This document shows, in pieces, positions 54,031 to 63,880 of a stretch of 64,000 nt of DNA; within the stretch, counting starts at the first letter, position 1; each line of letters opens with the position of its first letter. The stretch is from Incurvaria masculella (Eukaryota > Arthropoda > Insecta > Lepidoptera > Incurvariidae), in assembly GCA_946894095.1 (NCBI GenBank), contig OX335647.2, positions 21,222,001 through 21,286,000 of the forward strand, read 5' to 3'. The notes under the pieces were generated by a model. That model was given only the letters and a program-made list of their open reading frames with translations. It made no database searches and was not told the DNA's origin. The position numbers were made by a program, and so were the translations under genes.

Positions 54031-54746
54031 AAGGTACGGACTCGGCTGAGTTTGATAAGTACATTTCGTCACGAATGCGAGCTGTCCAAGGTTCAAAATC
54101 CAATTAAAACTGTAGGTTCCTCTTCCCCTACTAGGTGGTAGGGTTAGGCCCGCCCGGGTATAATCGCGCAGCCTAGTGGCGCGGGGACTGGCCTAGCGTA
54201 CCAGAGGCCCGGGTTCAATACCAACTTGCACCACTCTCTTTCTCTTTCAGAGTTCGATAAGTGCATTTCGTCACGAATGCGAGCTGCTCCATGGTTCGGA
54301 ATCCATGTAAAACTGTAGGTCCCCTTCCCCTACTAGGTGGTAGGGTTTAAACCCGCCCGGGTTGGTACCATCGCATTGGATGAAAAGATGGTCGAAGCGG
54401 CAATGAAAAATTGTCCGTGTTTTCCATCCAGTTCAATGTAGCTGTGCTCATAAAGGGAAGGTCCTGGCATGGCACCAAATTCCTTCGGGAATGTGGTGTA
54501 TTGGGCTAATATCATAACGGTAGTTGTGTGGTATTAGCCATCAATGTCAAGTCGCATAAAAAAATAAAAAAAAAGATGGTCTAAACGGCAATGGAAAAAT
54601 GTCCGTGTTTTCGATCTGGTTAAATGTGGCCGTGGTAAAAGGTAGGTTCTGGCATGGCACCTAATTCCTTCGGGAATGCAGTGTGTTGGGCGAATATCAT
54701 GACTGAGGGTGTTTTACTAGCCACACTTGTCCAGTACCATAAAAAA
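54031..54746 (+). mobile_element. SINE split by a second SINE
   Basis: The left part 54031-54160 has GATAAGTACATTTCGTCACG, AACTGTAGG, ACTAGGTGGTAGGG and GCCCGCCCGGG. The right part, from about 54575, has GATGGTCTAAACGGCAATGG, GGTTCTGGCATGGCACC, ATTCCTTCGGGAATGC and CATAAAAAAG. Together they form one older SINE into whose ACCATCGC-type region the younger SINE at 54161-54574 was inserted. Confidence 0.85.
54161..54574 (+). mobile_element. Full-length SINE, type-1 head, nested
   Basis: Box A AGCCTAGTGG (about 54170-54179) and box B-like GGGTTCAATACC (about 54211-54222; box B is decayed by comparison with 46661-47067). The complete body is present, with a long A-rich tail (54555-54574). Inserted inside an older SINE of the same family. 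Confidence 0.9.
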
Positions 54747-55249
54747 GCCTTGCGGTTGGCCGCACTTAACTTTGTTTTTGGAGGCGTAACTAAGTTGGCA
54801 CGAACGCTCTAAACGAAAAGGAAAAACGATAGTACAAATTATCAGTGGTTCAAATAATAGTTTTCAAACCAAGGTATGTAACTGGTGATGTTGATTATTT
54901 AAATACACACATGTTATAAACGACCAACAAAGAAATATCCTATTGCACATTTGAAGACGATGGGTGCGTCGCTGCCGTGAGTTGTCGCCGGTATTTCCAA
55001 AACGTCAATGGCACTGCTCGACAGTATTGCTTCCGGCTGGGGTGACGCACCGGTTGAAAGTTGAACATCTTCGTTGGCTTTACTTAACTGAACGTCGTCG
55101 CTGGTAGTCTCATGTTATTTAAACCTGCACGCAATCGTTTAGTTTGTGTGTACAGTTTCTTGATTACAAGTATAGTGGTAGATTTTATTATTTTCTACTT
55201 CCGTGTGGACAAACATTTCCTTTATGTTCATACTTCTGGGACTGAACCA
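54747..55249. other. Unique stretch, nothing recognised
   Basis: No gene or repeat seen. Confidence 0.4.
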
Positions 55250-55381
55250 GCGTAAAATGTGAGGAAATTACTCTCTGCACCAATAAGAAGTGGATGTTTA
55301 ATATTCCACTCAGTAGAAGCGCAGATGTTATGACATTAACGCTTCTGATTGGTTTTGAATTTCCTCACTTATTTTTACACA
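55250..55381. mobile_element. MITE-K, about 130 bp
   Basis: GCGTAAAATGTGAGGAAATT ... CCAATAAGAAG on the left is matched inversely on the right (CTTCTGATTGG ... AATTTCCTCACTT ... TTTTTACAC), giving inverted arms of about 40 bp. Confidence 0.75.
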
Positions 55382-55426
55382 CTTTATGCCGCCGCCCCCT
55401 GGGCTAACGCTTGCATGGTCGCTTCT

Positions 55427-55802
55427 GTCAGCCTCAGTGGCCCAGTGGCGCGACACTTCGGCGATCGCTCTCCGAAGTTAAGCAACGCTGGGTCCGGTCT
55501 GGTCTTGGATGGGTGACCATTCGACCGTTGAGAGAGGCTGGCCGTGGTTCGGATTCCACGTTAAACTGTAGGTTCCCTTCCTTACTTACTAGGTGGTAGG
55601 GTTTATCCCGCCCGGGTTGGTACCATCGCATTTGATGAACGATGGTCGAAGCGGCAATGAAAATTGTCCGTGTTTTCCATCCAGTTCAATGTAGCCGTGC
55701 AATATAAGGAAGGTCCTGGCATGGCACCTAGTTCCCATGTGGTGTGTTGGGCTAATACCATGACAGAACTTGTGGTATTAGCCATCCATGTAAAAAAAAA
55801 AT
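55427..55802 (+). mobile_element. 5S rRNA-headed SINE
   Basis: The first ~120 nt resemble 5S rRNA: CTCCGAAGTTAAGCAACG (box A region, about 55470-55488) and GGATGGGTGACC (box C region, 55507-55518) at the normal 5S spacing. The 5S-like part ends near GCTGGCCGTGG, after which the common SINE body takes over at GGTTCGGATTCCACG. It continues with ACTAGGTGGTAGGG, CCCGCCCGGGTTGGTACC, CGGCAATGAAAATTGTCC, GGTCCTGGCATGGCACC and TTAGCCATCCATG, and ends in an A tail. The segment AAGTGCATTTCGTCACGAAT, present in tRNA-headed copies, is missing here, which marks the fusion point. The 5S internal promoter would drive pol III transcription. It is not a 5S gene, since it lacks the 5S 3' end and is fused to the body. 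Confidence 0.93.
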
Positions 55803-56387
55803 ACTGCTAGAACCAGTCGCAATTTTGTCAAACTTGTCGCGAATTGCGCGCGCCCGATATGCCATTCTTTACTAGCGTGCGTGCCGATTGCAACTCAGAT
55901 TGCAGTAGGAATGAAGTTGAATATAAGACGGTGACAAGCATTTCTGATATAAGTTTTTCCAATCCATTTTCAATTCAGTGGGCACAAATCTGTTTATATC
56001 AATTTTGTCCAAGAATCAAATTTACCACACGGACTAGTAATTGCATCACGTCCTCCCATACTACATTAAATTTAGAATTTGCAAATTCATTTTTACAAAT
56101 CATTACAAAGTCGGGAATCAAATGAACTGCAAAAAAGTAAGTGTTCTCGCACCGATGTACGCCACAAGCGCACATCGCCCACCCACCACACTCCGTCTAA
56201 TAGAACCGCGAGCTCCGAAATAACACTCGCGTCCGCCGAGCAATTTGCGGCTAACACTGGCGGCGGCGTAATCTCACCCGAACTAAGTAACGGTGGTGTA
56301 TCCGCGCGGCGCGGCGGGTTGTCGAACCTTGCGTCCATTCCGACACGCCGCGACGAGGAGTAACGGAGGGGAAATGTCGCGATTATA
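55803..56387. other. Unique stretch with CpG-rich part (56130-56370)
   Basis: Nothing recognised. Confidence 0.4.
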
Positions 56388-56721
56388 CAGAGTGGGCAGT
56401 CTGAGTTCTCACCTAAATTGGCGTTACGGCAAACCGATCGACTGGCGTTTTCTCCAAACTCCATACAAGTTTTTACTTCTTCAAGCTGTCAAAGTCAAAC
56501 GCTGACTTCCGATTTGTATGAAAACGCGGAGTGGACGTAAACCGCAACGTCGACGTATTTACGGCAACGTTGAGTAAGCTAAAATCAAGCTCGGACTCGC
56601 AAATGTTAGTTCGCTTAACGCCCGCCGCGCGCGCTCTTCAATTTCTCCATACATTTGAAAACGCCAGTCGATCGGTTTGCCGTAACGCCAATTTAGGTGA
56701 CAACTGAGACTACCGGCTCTG
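56388..56721. mobile_element. MITE-B copy 6
   Basis: Starts CAGAGTGGGCAGTCTGAG and ends ACTACCGGCTCTG; the last 13 bases are the inverse of the CAGAGCCGGTAGT start seen at 2509. A short internal deletion removes the TAGATATTCTGTGGTTT block. Confidence 0.88.
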
Positions 56722-56759
56722 GACACAAAGCGGGGGTAAACTCTAGGAATTATCATCGA

Positions 56760-57039
56760 TCATGCGAGCTGTTTCATGGTTCGGAACCCATGTAAAACTG
56801 TAGTTCCCCTTCCCCTTCTAGGTGGTAGGTATAAGCCCGCCCGTGTTGGTACCACCGCATTGGATGAAACTATGGTTGAAGCGGCAATGAAAAATGTTCC
56901 GTGTTTTCCATCCATTTCGGTGTAGACGTGCTCATAAAGAGAAGGTCTTGGTATGGCGCGACCTTGAATGACGTGTGATGGGATTTTATCATAACGGTAG
57001 TTGTGTGGTATTAGCCATCCATGTCAGGTTTAAAAAAAA
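56760..57039 (+). mobile_element. SINE body without head
   Basis: CATGGTTCGGAACCCATG, AAAACTGTAG, CTAGGTGGTAGG, AAGCCCGCCCGTGTTGGTAC, GCGGCAATGAAAAATG, TTTTCCATCC, ATCATAACGGTAGTTGTG and TTAGCCATCCATGTCAGG, then an A tail. Confidence 0.87.
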
Positions 57040-57639
57040 TATTTTTAGTTCAAGATCCAAACTTATATCAAAAAATCTCCTTACCATAAGCTGATACAAT
57101 CGATCTAGTCCGAAGATACAAGCGGTTTATCGTCGCTTAGGATATGTACAATGAAAACACTATCGCTTTTCCAGCACGTTCCCGTTTATAACCCGACGAG
57201 ATCGGCGAACAATGGCGTTAGCCCGCGGCCGGGTTCCGAAACAATGAGGTCCTGGGCGGTGTCCTGGGCCCGCGCGATCCTCCGATACCTTCCGTCCCAC
57301 CCCCGACCGGCGCTAATAATACACGCGCTCTGCGTCCCGACATGCGGTGCACCGCCTCGGGGGAGGGGGAAATGCACGCAGGTGGATTCCATCAACGTCG
57401 GCGCGTCGGGATCCTTTGGAACTTATTGGGTGCGAGCGAGATTGGAAATTATGCACCTGGTGGTTTCGTTAAATGACAGCCCTGATCTCTTCCACATTCC
57501 ATCAGGTTCATGTAAGGGACGATTATCACACAGCGTATAACTTATACGCTGTGTCCACGGCAACGAGTAAGGAAGTCGCTTCGCTCATCCGTATAGCGGC
57601 AAGGTAGCCACTTTTTAGTGATAATACATACACTGGCCG
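57040..57639. other. Unique stretch with a perfect 13-bp hairpin
   Basis: The hairpin ACACAGCGTATAA, C, TTATACGCTGTGT lies at about 57530-57556. 57180-57440 is GC-rich. No gene recognised. Confidence 0.5.
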
Positions 57640-57707
57640 TAGCCGGTCAGTCAGTTCTTTTACGAATTAGCTCACTAGTCACGTTCTCGAGTTCCAACGT
57701 CACGTAG
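57640..57707. repeat. Dispersed repeat D, copy 2
   Basis: Matches 23651-23735 through GGTCAGTCAGTTC, AATTAGCTCACTAG and CGAGTTCCAAC. No MITE-C is inserted here. Confidence 0.65.
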
Positions 57708-58852
57708 GAACACCCCAGGACGCCATTCAGTGCAACGAACATCCTTGCGCTAGGACCAAGTCTTACGCTTTACCTATTTGTGTCGCATCCTTGCAACGGG
57801 GCTAAGCACCTGCCTGGCAGTGCACCACCCTTCTGCGCGCGCGCACCCAACCGTGAGCTAGGTTCGCCTCGCTGGTTACGCGGCAACTCCCGTAGCAGAA
57901 ATTCCTCGCCGCGGACAATCGCTCGTAAACAAGCGCGCATGAATAAACATAATCATTGCGAGGCTAAGACTAGCGCCACGGACCACGGGCTCGCCTTAAC
58001 CTATGCAGTTGCGAGATCCTTCATTTCTTTGTTAACAAAAGGAGTTCATATTGTTGAGCCTTTCGCATTGTTCAATTCGTGGCAGCGCGGCGTGCCCACA
58101 CGCGCGTGGTGCAAAATACTCTTATGCTGGAGTGCTAAAGCTCTGTTTAGTATTATAGTTATGGTTATATAAGATCTATCTTCTTTCTTCATTAGGGGAA
58201 AAATCAGGACGGATATATTTAAATTATTTATTACATTTATTTAAAATTATCACTAACCAGAAATCGTGCACTGCACGCTTACTAAGCAGAGCAGAGAGCT
58301 GTCGGCGTAAATTCAACTTAATTATAAGCATAGCAAACGAATTTTCTTTCTTCTAAACTCTAAACTAATGATCATGGGATGTTCACGTAATTCTGATTTA
58401 AGGAAACCCCCGAATGATGCTGCAAGTTTCTTGAATCCGCTTCTTTGCCAATCCCGCTCTTAGGTAATATTAAATTATATTTTTAAGAACATTTATCAAC
58501 CTTGTCACTGCGAAGATATTGTCTCTCATTAAGGTCTAAACTGTTCTCAGATTCTCAAACTACTAGTTTGATTGCACGTTGGTACACATTCAATTAACAT
58601 ATTTATTGCCATTCCGTTGACATGCGGCCATTTTGTGGTTTTCATCATCTTTACTGTCTCTGTCGATGCTCTCGACAGCTGCGGGATTGTTCTTTCCTAG
58701 AATACTAGGTGTATGTTTACTTCCAGTAGCAAAAACTTCGTTTCTGCCAAATTCACAGCCGCACGCATGTTTAAAGACAAATAAAAAATCGTGTTGAAAG
58801 AAAGACGTACCATTCGAAATGCAGGCCGGGTATTAATCCATGACTACATATA
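57708..58852. other. Unique stretch, nothing recognised
   Basis: The first ~300 bp are CpG-richer, the rest AT-rich. A 130-codon frame (57780-58172) has no recognisable domain. Confidence 0.4.
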
Positions 58853-59405
58853 TTCCGGGAGGTCACGACATTTTTGGTCACGATAAGGTAAATGGCTGAA
58901 TCTGGGTTCACATGTTAGAGATCAACCCTCTGATGCTAAATATGTCGGTCTACCCGTGCCAAGTGGTTGCGTTATCTAGATTGGCTATATAAAATAGATG
59001 CTGGTATATGTACCTGCTGATGAAAATACTGATTGTCTGGAAACATTGATGCCTATTAATTATGCAACAATAACCAGTCGGTTTTTTAATTAAATACTTA
59101 ATTATACCTTAAGTTATATCTGTATCCTAAATCGCCTATAACTACGAAATGCAACCAAATGTTTGTTCAGTTTTTGTATTGCTAAGCAAATATGTATTGA
59201 TACTTTCATGCTTCGCTATTTGTATCCATTTACCTTATCATATATATTTTTTGTCACCATAACCAATTTTCAGGCGCATTATCTACGTAACGCAACCACT
59301 TGGAATAGGCAGACTGACACATTTAGCTTCAGAGGGTTGGTCTTTATCCCGTAATACCCGTTTCAGCCATTTACGTTATCATTACCATTTTTGTCGCGAC
59401 CTAGT
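58853..59405. mobile_element. MITE-A copy 6
   Basis: Both long inverted termini with flanking TA. The right terminus lacks three bases of the CTCCTAG motif (CGACCTAGTC). Confidence 0.86.
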
Positions 59406-59407
59406 CT

Positions 59408-62400
59408 AATAGATCGGAAATTATTTTTCGCTTTGTCGCAGTCGTTGATATAATACCTAGCCTACAAATAATTTTATTTGTCCAAATGCAACGCTTTTAC
59501 GGCGCATCCTTCACCTTCTGCCGCTATATCAGGCGGTCAAGTGAAGCACCACACCTGTGATACAATCGGCGGACCACTTAACGCCGCAAATAGGCCAGCG
59601 TATAAATCAACGTGCGCCGATGCGATTGGCGCTATCTCTCGCATCGGCATGCAAATGCACCGCGCGACAGATATCAAAGTGGATTGCGTATGCGCATATA
59701 AATCAGTGGTCACGTTCCTGGCAGCGGCGGCCCTCCGTTGTGCGACGCTAAACAACTGTCCTTTGTGGGCATTAATGGCTCACACCTTTTGCGGGTATTC
59801 TGCATACTGTCACACTAGCTGGGACGTTGTGTCTTGCTTAGCAATGATCCGCGTGCTTTGCTCGTGACCTTGCATGTCACGTCTAATGTATTTCTTTATG
59901 TTAACCTTTGCAATCAGCTTTATTGCTGTTGGGATGGCTACCTTTGAGGGCTTTACAGTCCGGCCAGTAAATTCAACCGCAGGCATGTCATTTCTAACTC
60001 TTCCTTCCTTAATTTCACTTGGCCGAATAATACGTCGTTTTACAGTTAACATGCTACAAAATGCATCTAAACGTCAGATTCATTCACTCTCTTGCCTGGT
60101 GCCTTATTTGCTAGGTAAGGCCCGTAAATCGGTAAAGAACATTTAACACACACACTACTTACGTATATTATATGAAAAAGTTTGATATGCAAACAGGTTT
60201 GTTTGCATTAAATAACTGACCCTCTGTGTCTCAAACGTTTAGATACATCGATTCAAAGCCAACCCATCCAATTGATCTTGAGAGTGGCTTGATGTTCAAC
60301 TGTCGCCATTCTCCGAACACTAGAGGTGCCGTCAGAGCCGCCAAATCCTACGATCAAACCGGGCCCGCTGCTTTGGAGTCGCCAGAACCTTGATAAATTC
60401 CGTAAACACTTGAAGCCAGGTGAAGCTGCATTTAATTGACCTTTCGTATATGGTCTGAAGCGGTGATTCATTAGCTGTTGTTTGTTGAGAATGCTATTGT
60501 AGTTTTCGCGGACATTGTAAAGAGTTATTTATTTAGGTTGTCAACAGCGGCGGTCACCTCGCCGCTGCCGAGTACAGTACGGGCTGCACATGGTTCAATG
60601 ATGCAAAGATAGCTAGCAGCAATACGCTTTTGATGCTCATTACTCACAAGTCGATTGAGACAAATGGACCGCGGCTGCGGATGCGGCATTCGGTTTGAGC
60701 AACTGCTCCTATGAGCACGTCTCACTTAGTCCCTGGAAGCGCGGCCCGTTACGATCGCTATAAACGTGCATAATCAACTTTACGGCTGCACTAAATGCTT
60801 CTTCGCTGCAGTCATCTACGCGGGTACTTCTGGTGCTTCGGGTTTAATTGGAAACGCTCCTGGCGCACTTTAGAAATTAACTACACACCGATCCTCTCAT
60901 ATTTGTCTTTACGGTAATGATAACCGTTTTACTGCTAATTGCCGTATTTGCGTAATGGCCCTGCTATGAAATCCGCTGCCGGACCGCCGCGAGTACCGAG
61001 ACCAGCTGACTGCGTCCCCGCACCGAGATCGAACCTTTCGTGAAGTCTTCCGAGTATACGCTCATTGCCACCTCGCCGAGGCGAAGTTTTCGCTGTTCAA
61101 CACTTTCCGTGTAAAAATTTAAATACAAGTAATTACTGCAATTACGCGTGTCACAACCTTTTAAGTTCAGCGACCGCTTTATGAGCCCAGTTCATTGCAC
61201 GCGTTCCGTGATTTTAGCTGCTCTCGCAGCTCGCTCGATTTTCACTCTTGCCACCCGCTACCTACCGAAGTATTCCAAGTGGCAACCGACTGCTGAAATT
61301 GCGGCAATGTGACACATGGGCCCCGCACGTCCTTGCCGCGCGATGTGTTCCGGGTTATTTTAATGTCGTTTAAATTAAAATATTGGGGCGCACGCGGCGA
61401 GCGAGACGCCACCGCAGCGCGCAGGCGCGACTCGAGATAATTGTGCGTTCGCGTACACGGTGCGTAACAACAAATCTCCGCACTTTTATGCTCGCGCGAA
61501 ATAAATTAAAGAAAACGCGAGAAATTTGTATTCATTTTAAGAGACACAGTTGTCCTTTACCTATAAGGAGTTTATTGTTTCTCTTGTTTTGTATAAGGAA
61601 ATGGCGGTGGCGAGCCGACACGCGGTGACGGGACCGTTTCGTTCCACATTGTAACGGACTTAAACTCTTGTCAGTTGAGCGTTGAACAGTTCCACTGTTA
61701 TTAAATATTTTCGTTGCAGGCCCCTTCGTGCGTGATTTGAATGTAAACTGTTGAACATTGTTGGCTCCAACGGACGCAACCGCTTCTCTCCGGCGCGCAT
61801 TTCTCTCGGCATTGGCGTCACAGCTGCACAGCAAAAGAAAGCAAACCCTCAACTAGATCCGTTCTCACGCCTTTCTAATTCGTGGCGCCGAATTCCGTCA
61901 CGTGCAACTTGTCGCCGTAACATTGGGTAAGAGCGTTGTGCTTCATCGCTCCCGTGCCTCTTACGTCAAACTGCACACATACGTCATCCTAGAAACCTTA
62001 GTAGAGCGCTACGAACTCACTCCAGATATGCTTTCAATTATGAAGATCTATGGCTGGACCTTGCTTTTTCACTAAGCAAACGGCGAAAATGTTTGTCGGC
62101 TGCTACCTGTATCGGGCTTGCAGCGCTTGGAACTCGACCTTCCTGCACCTGCCGACAACGCCAGCCCCGCTCCGATTAGATTAGCTTTTATCAATGTTTG
62201 CGTTTCTCGTGGAGAGCCAATATCGTATTCATTATCTCACATAATCACGTTTGAACGGCTCCAAGCGGATGTAACGTTACCGAGCAAACAATGACTACAG
62301 CTCCATCCGATTATCATCTCAGCTCTGTGCGTGAACCACAACCTGAACTCACAAATTCGTTTGCTGTCACCTCCATTGGCTTGCCTATGAAGTGCTCTGT

Positions 62401-62999
62401 AATTGCGCATTGATTCAATGCCACGTTTTATTATTTTGACATTTATTCTCACCTCCAAAGTTGAATTGTATGTGTGGCCGTCCCCGGCGTCGCCCGATTG
62501 CCGCCGGTCTGACCGATGTACTAAAGCAGATTCTCAATTATGTCTGCAACGTTCTGTAGACCTCGCATCTGCTGCTTTACTTTTCATTCACAGTCTGAAA
62601 TCGTTAACATCGGCATATATTTTATGAATATTTGTAGTGACATTAAAATAAAGTACGCAGTTCACATCGTTCCTTGCCGGAAATGTACGTTTAGTCTATT
62701 ATTTATTATGCTAGTTCCCGAAATCACGGTTTCAGGGAAAAATTAAATTAAGTTTCATTGTTTAATAAAAGTTCGGTTGGATAGAATATCTAAACAACAC
62801 TTTTTTCAACTGATATTATTATCATGTTTTATTGATGTTATTATGATAAGATGATGTGATATGTCTACACAGGCAGAGTTGTTAATAGTTATATTATCAC
62901 AATAATGTGTGGGCGTCATGAGGTCAGCTTATTGCCTACTCCAGATGTGTCCAAAGCGAGGGGTCACTCACTCAAGGAATCTGGTGTACAATCGTTTGG
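59408..62999. other. Long unique stretch, CpG-richer at 60520-61110 and 61380-61500
   Basis: About 3.6 kb without recognised repeats. An 80-codon minus frame (59810-60052) has a hydrophilic, fairly protein-like translation but no recognised domain and no clear exon signals. A small hairpin (ATGCAAAC and GTTTGCAT) lies at about 60187-60208. Otherwise nothing identified. Confidence 0.45.
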
Positions 63000-63415
63000 G
63001 AATCTCAAGAATCTTAGGTGGGAGTCCGAGGAATCTGGTGGGAGTCCGGAGAATCTCGGAAATCTTATGTAATCCCGAGTAATCCTAAAGAATCTGGAAA
63101 TCCCAAGGAAATCATTGGGAATCCTATCAAATTCATGGAAATCTCGGGTAATCTTAGGCGGAGTCCGAGGAATCCGATGGGAGTCCGAGGAATCTGGAAA
63201 TCTTATGTAATCCCGAGTAATCCTAAGGAATCTGAGAATACCAAGGAAATCATTGGGAATCCTTTCAAATTAATGGAAATCTCGAGTAATCCTGGGCGGG
63301 AGTCCGAGGAATAGGAAAATCTTGGGTAGTCTCGAGTACTCCCAGGGAGTGTAGGAATCCTAAGCGAATCATTGGCAATCCGATCAAAGTCTTTGTAATC
63401 TCAGATAATCTTGTC
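63000..63415. repeat. About 140-bp tandem repeat built from GAATC-rich subunits
   Basis: GGAGTCCGAGGAATC-type landmarks and AATCTTATGTAATCCCGAG, GGAAATCATTGGGAATCC and AATGGAAATCTCG recur at about 63016, 63157 and 63296, giving a ~140-bp period and just under three units. Each unit is itself made of GAATC/GAGTCC words 10-14 bp apart. The 98-codon frame across it is a by-product. Confidence 0.85.
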
Positions 63416-63484
63416 GGGGTCGGACTAACCCGGTTGTATGCTTAGTCCGGTGCAATTCTAGTACAGTACGTAAGTTTTGACAGG
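63416..63484. repeat. Dispersed repeat J, left part (split copy)
   Basis: GGTCGGACTAACCCGG, CTTAGTCCGG and TAAGTTTTGACAGG match 38897-38990; the rest of the repeat resumes after the SINE at about 63895 (TCTGAATAAGACTGTAA). Confidence 0.65.
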
Positions 63485-63880
63485 TTTTTTTTTTTTTTTT
63501 TTTTATGTGACTGGACATGGATGGCTAATACCACAAGTTCTGTCATGGTATTAGCCCAACACACCACATGGGAACTAGGTGCCATGCCAGGACCTTCCTT
63601 ATATTGCACGGCTACATTGAACTGGATGGAAAACACGGACAATTTTCATTGCCGCTTCGACCATCGTTCATCCAATGCGATGGTACCAACCCGGGCGGGA
63701 TAAACCCTACCACCTAGTAAGTAAGGAAGGGGACCTACAGCTTAACGTGGAATCCGAACCACGGCCAGCCTCTCTCAACGGTCGAATGGTCACCCATCCA
63801 AGACCAGACCGGACCCAGCGTTGCTTAACTTTCGGAGAGCGATCGCCGAAGTGTCGCGCCACTGGGCCACCGAGGCTGAC
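63485..63880 (-). mobile_element. 5S rRNA-headed SINE, minus strand
   Basis: Poly-T of about 20 nt (63485-63504) is the inverted tail. The body and 5S-like head follow, ending at the inverse of GTCAGCCTCGGTGGCCCAG (about 63862-63880). The head contains the inverse of the 5S box A and box C regions (GGTCACCCATCC at about 63789-63800). The copy is almost identical to 55427-55802 over the compared parts (the 60-codon frame in the body translates identically in both), yet it lies in a different flank, so the family has moved recently. It interrupts repeat J. Confidence 0.93.

Noticed and set aside
55427..55546. 5S rRNA gene
   Set aside because: Lacks the 5S 3' end and terminator and continues into the SINE body, as does the copy at 63485-63880.
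55603..55785. Identical 60-codon frames at 55603-55785 (minus) and 63521-63703 (plus)
   Set aside because: Both lie in 5S-headed SINE copies; identity reflects recent SINE spread, not a conserved gene.
63018..63314. 98-codon frame rich in 'NPKE' words
   Set aside because: Direct translation of the GAATC/GAGTCC tandem repeat.
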